From JBKBKC01 sp046294265 (GTDB lineage: Bacteria; Pseudomonadota; Alphaproteobacteria; Rhodobacterales; Rhodobacteraceae), in NCBI GenBank assembly GCA_046294265.1, contig JBKBKC010000008.1:124001-188000 (forward strand): a stretch of DNA of 64,000 nucleotides, given 5' to 3'. Below the pieces are notes generated by a model that was given only the letters and a program-made list of their open reading frames with translations, ran no database searches and had not been told where the DNA came from. How positions within the stretch are numbered: position 1 is the stretch's first letter; each line of letters opens with the position of its first letter. The translations under genes and the position numbers were made by a program. Of this stretch, positions 63,498 through 64,000 are shown piece by piece.

Positions 63498-64000
63498 TCA
63501 GATCGTGGCGTTGGTGGCGCCGCCGTCCACCAGGATGTTCTGCCCCACGATGAACCCCGCATGGATCGAGCACAGGAAGGCGCAGACCGCGCCGAATTCG
63601 GCGGCGGTGCCATAGCGGCGGGCGGGGATGGTGCCCTCGCGCGCGGTGCGGGCCTCGGCGGGCGTGGTGTTGGCGGCGCGCGCGGCGCCTGCGTCGAGCA
63701 TGACGGCGCGGTCGGTGTCATGGATGCCGGGCAACAGGTTGTTGATGGTGACGCCCTGCGGGGCCACCTGCCGCGCCGTGCCCGCGACAAAGCCGGTGAG
63801 GCCGGTGCGCGCGGCGTTCGACAGGCCCAGCTGCGGGATCGGCGCCTTGACCGATTGCGAGGTGATGTTGACGACCCGCCCCCAGCCCCGCGCCATCATG
63901 TCGGGCATCAGCGCCTGCATCAGCGCGATGGGGGTAAGCATGTTGGCGTCCAGCGCCGCGATGAAATCGTCGCGTGACCAGTCGGACCAGAGGCCGGGAG
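63498..64000 (-). CDS. SDR family oxidoreductase, 5' part beyond the window
   Basis: The C-terminal 167 codons are visible; the start lies past the right edge. The frame continues upstream of the internal ATG at 63941 (LWSDWSRDDFIAALDANMLTPI). Features: VVNITSQSVKAPIP, LLPGIHDTDR and GQNILVDGGATNATI ending. The usual catalytic Tyr-x-x-x-Lys is replaced: the aligned stretch is PQLGLSNAARTGL, with Leu and Asn at those places. It belongs to an SDR subgroup with SNAAR, whose activity is unclear. Downstream of it lies the HisC-family gene (54 bases). Confidence 0.85.
   Translation of the reverse strand, partial: PGLWSDWSRDDFIAALDANMLTPIALMQALMPDMMARGWGRVVNITSQSVKAPIPQLGLSNAARTGLTGFVAGTARQVAPQGVTINNLLPGIHDTDRAVMLDAGAARAANTTPAEARTAREGTIPARRYGTAAEFGAVCAFLCSIHAGFIVGQNILVDGGATNATI

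Overview
The window is a 64 kb stretch of GC-rich, gene-dense alphaproteobacterial chromosome, most likely from the order Rhodobacterales (Rhodobacter/Paracoccus/Roseobacter relatives). The signs are the gene set: a Usg-family protein, a TakP-like TRAP binding protein beside a cache-domain kinase, a fused RimB-RimK protein, a short-Q-loop bd oxidase, PhoX, a PaaG-like hydratase next to ccmFH, and TrmFO. I see no rRNA, tRNA, CRISPR, phage or insertion sequence. Genes are packed with ATGA or 8-base overlaps, no gap without a gene exceeds 300 bases, and about 56 protein genes are supported, the last running off the right end.

Layout. 0-2.3 kb: a DUF3422 membrane protein converging on a YeeE/YedE sulfur transporter. 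2.5-12.2 kb: a five-gene Opp/Dpp-type peptide ABC transporter operon (-), divergent from a peptidase/oxidase/amidohydrolase operon (+), which looks like one uptake-and-degradation module. 12.4-15.5 kb: cydAB and phosphoglycolate phosphatase. 15.6-19.5 kb: glmU-glmS-AlkD-like gene. 19.6-23.6 kb: trpE behind ppiD and a putative lipoprotein. 23.7-30.5 kb: moaA, LysM and rhodanese proteins, rimBK fusion, DegT aminotransferase, an isolated fliG and a small secreted Cys protein. 30.6-38.3 kb: purB, TetR, and the gyrA - 98-aa protein - trmFO - gluQ overlap chain, then usg. 38.4-42.6 kb: nhaC and arginine catabolism (arginase, ornithine cyclodeaminase) with a divergent Lrp regulator. 42.8-46 kb: ccmF-ccmH and a PaaG-like hydratase. 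46.1-49.4 kb: ilvH and ilvI, split by an oppositely oriented secreted-protein gene; ilvI has a peptide-leader attenuator. 49.7-53.2 kb: phoX, a Ca/Na antiporter, a VOC protein. 53.3-60 kb: a two-component system divergent from an unusually large TRAP transporter. 60-64 kb: gatB, DUF4177, a HisC-family aminotransferase and a partial SDR.

The most notable non-coding structures are: (1) a complete transcription attenuator in front of ilvI (promoter, Val/Ile leader peptide, competing helices, terminator); (2) a composite stem-loop repeat of about 155 bases in two full copies at the 3' ends of convergent genes, with partial copies elsewhere; and (3) candidate operators: an 18-bp palindrome between arginase and its Lrp regulator, a CtrA-like box before fliG, and a Pho-box-like site before phoX. 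I did not find an evidently new multi-gene defence or metabolic system; the module around the peptide transporter and the giant TRAP permease are the nearest to unexplained biology.
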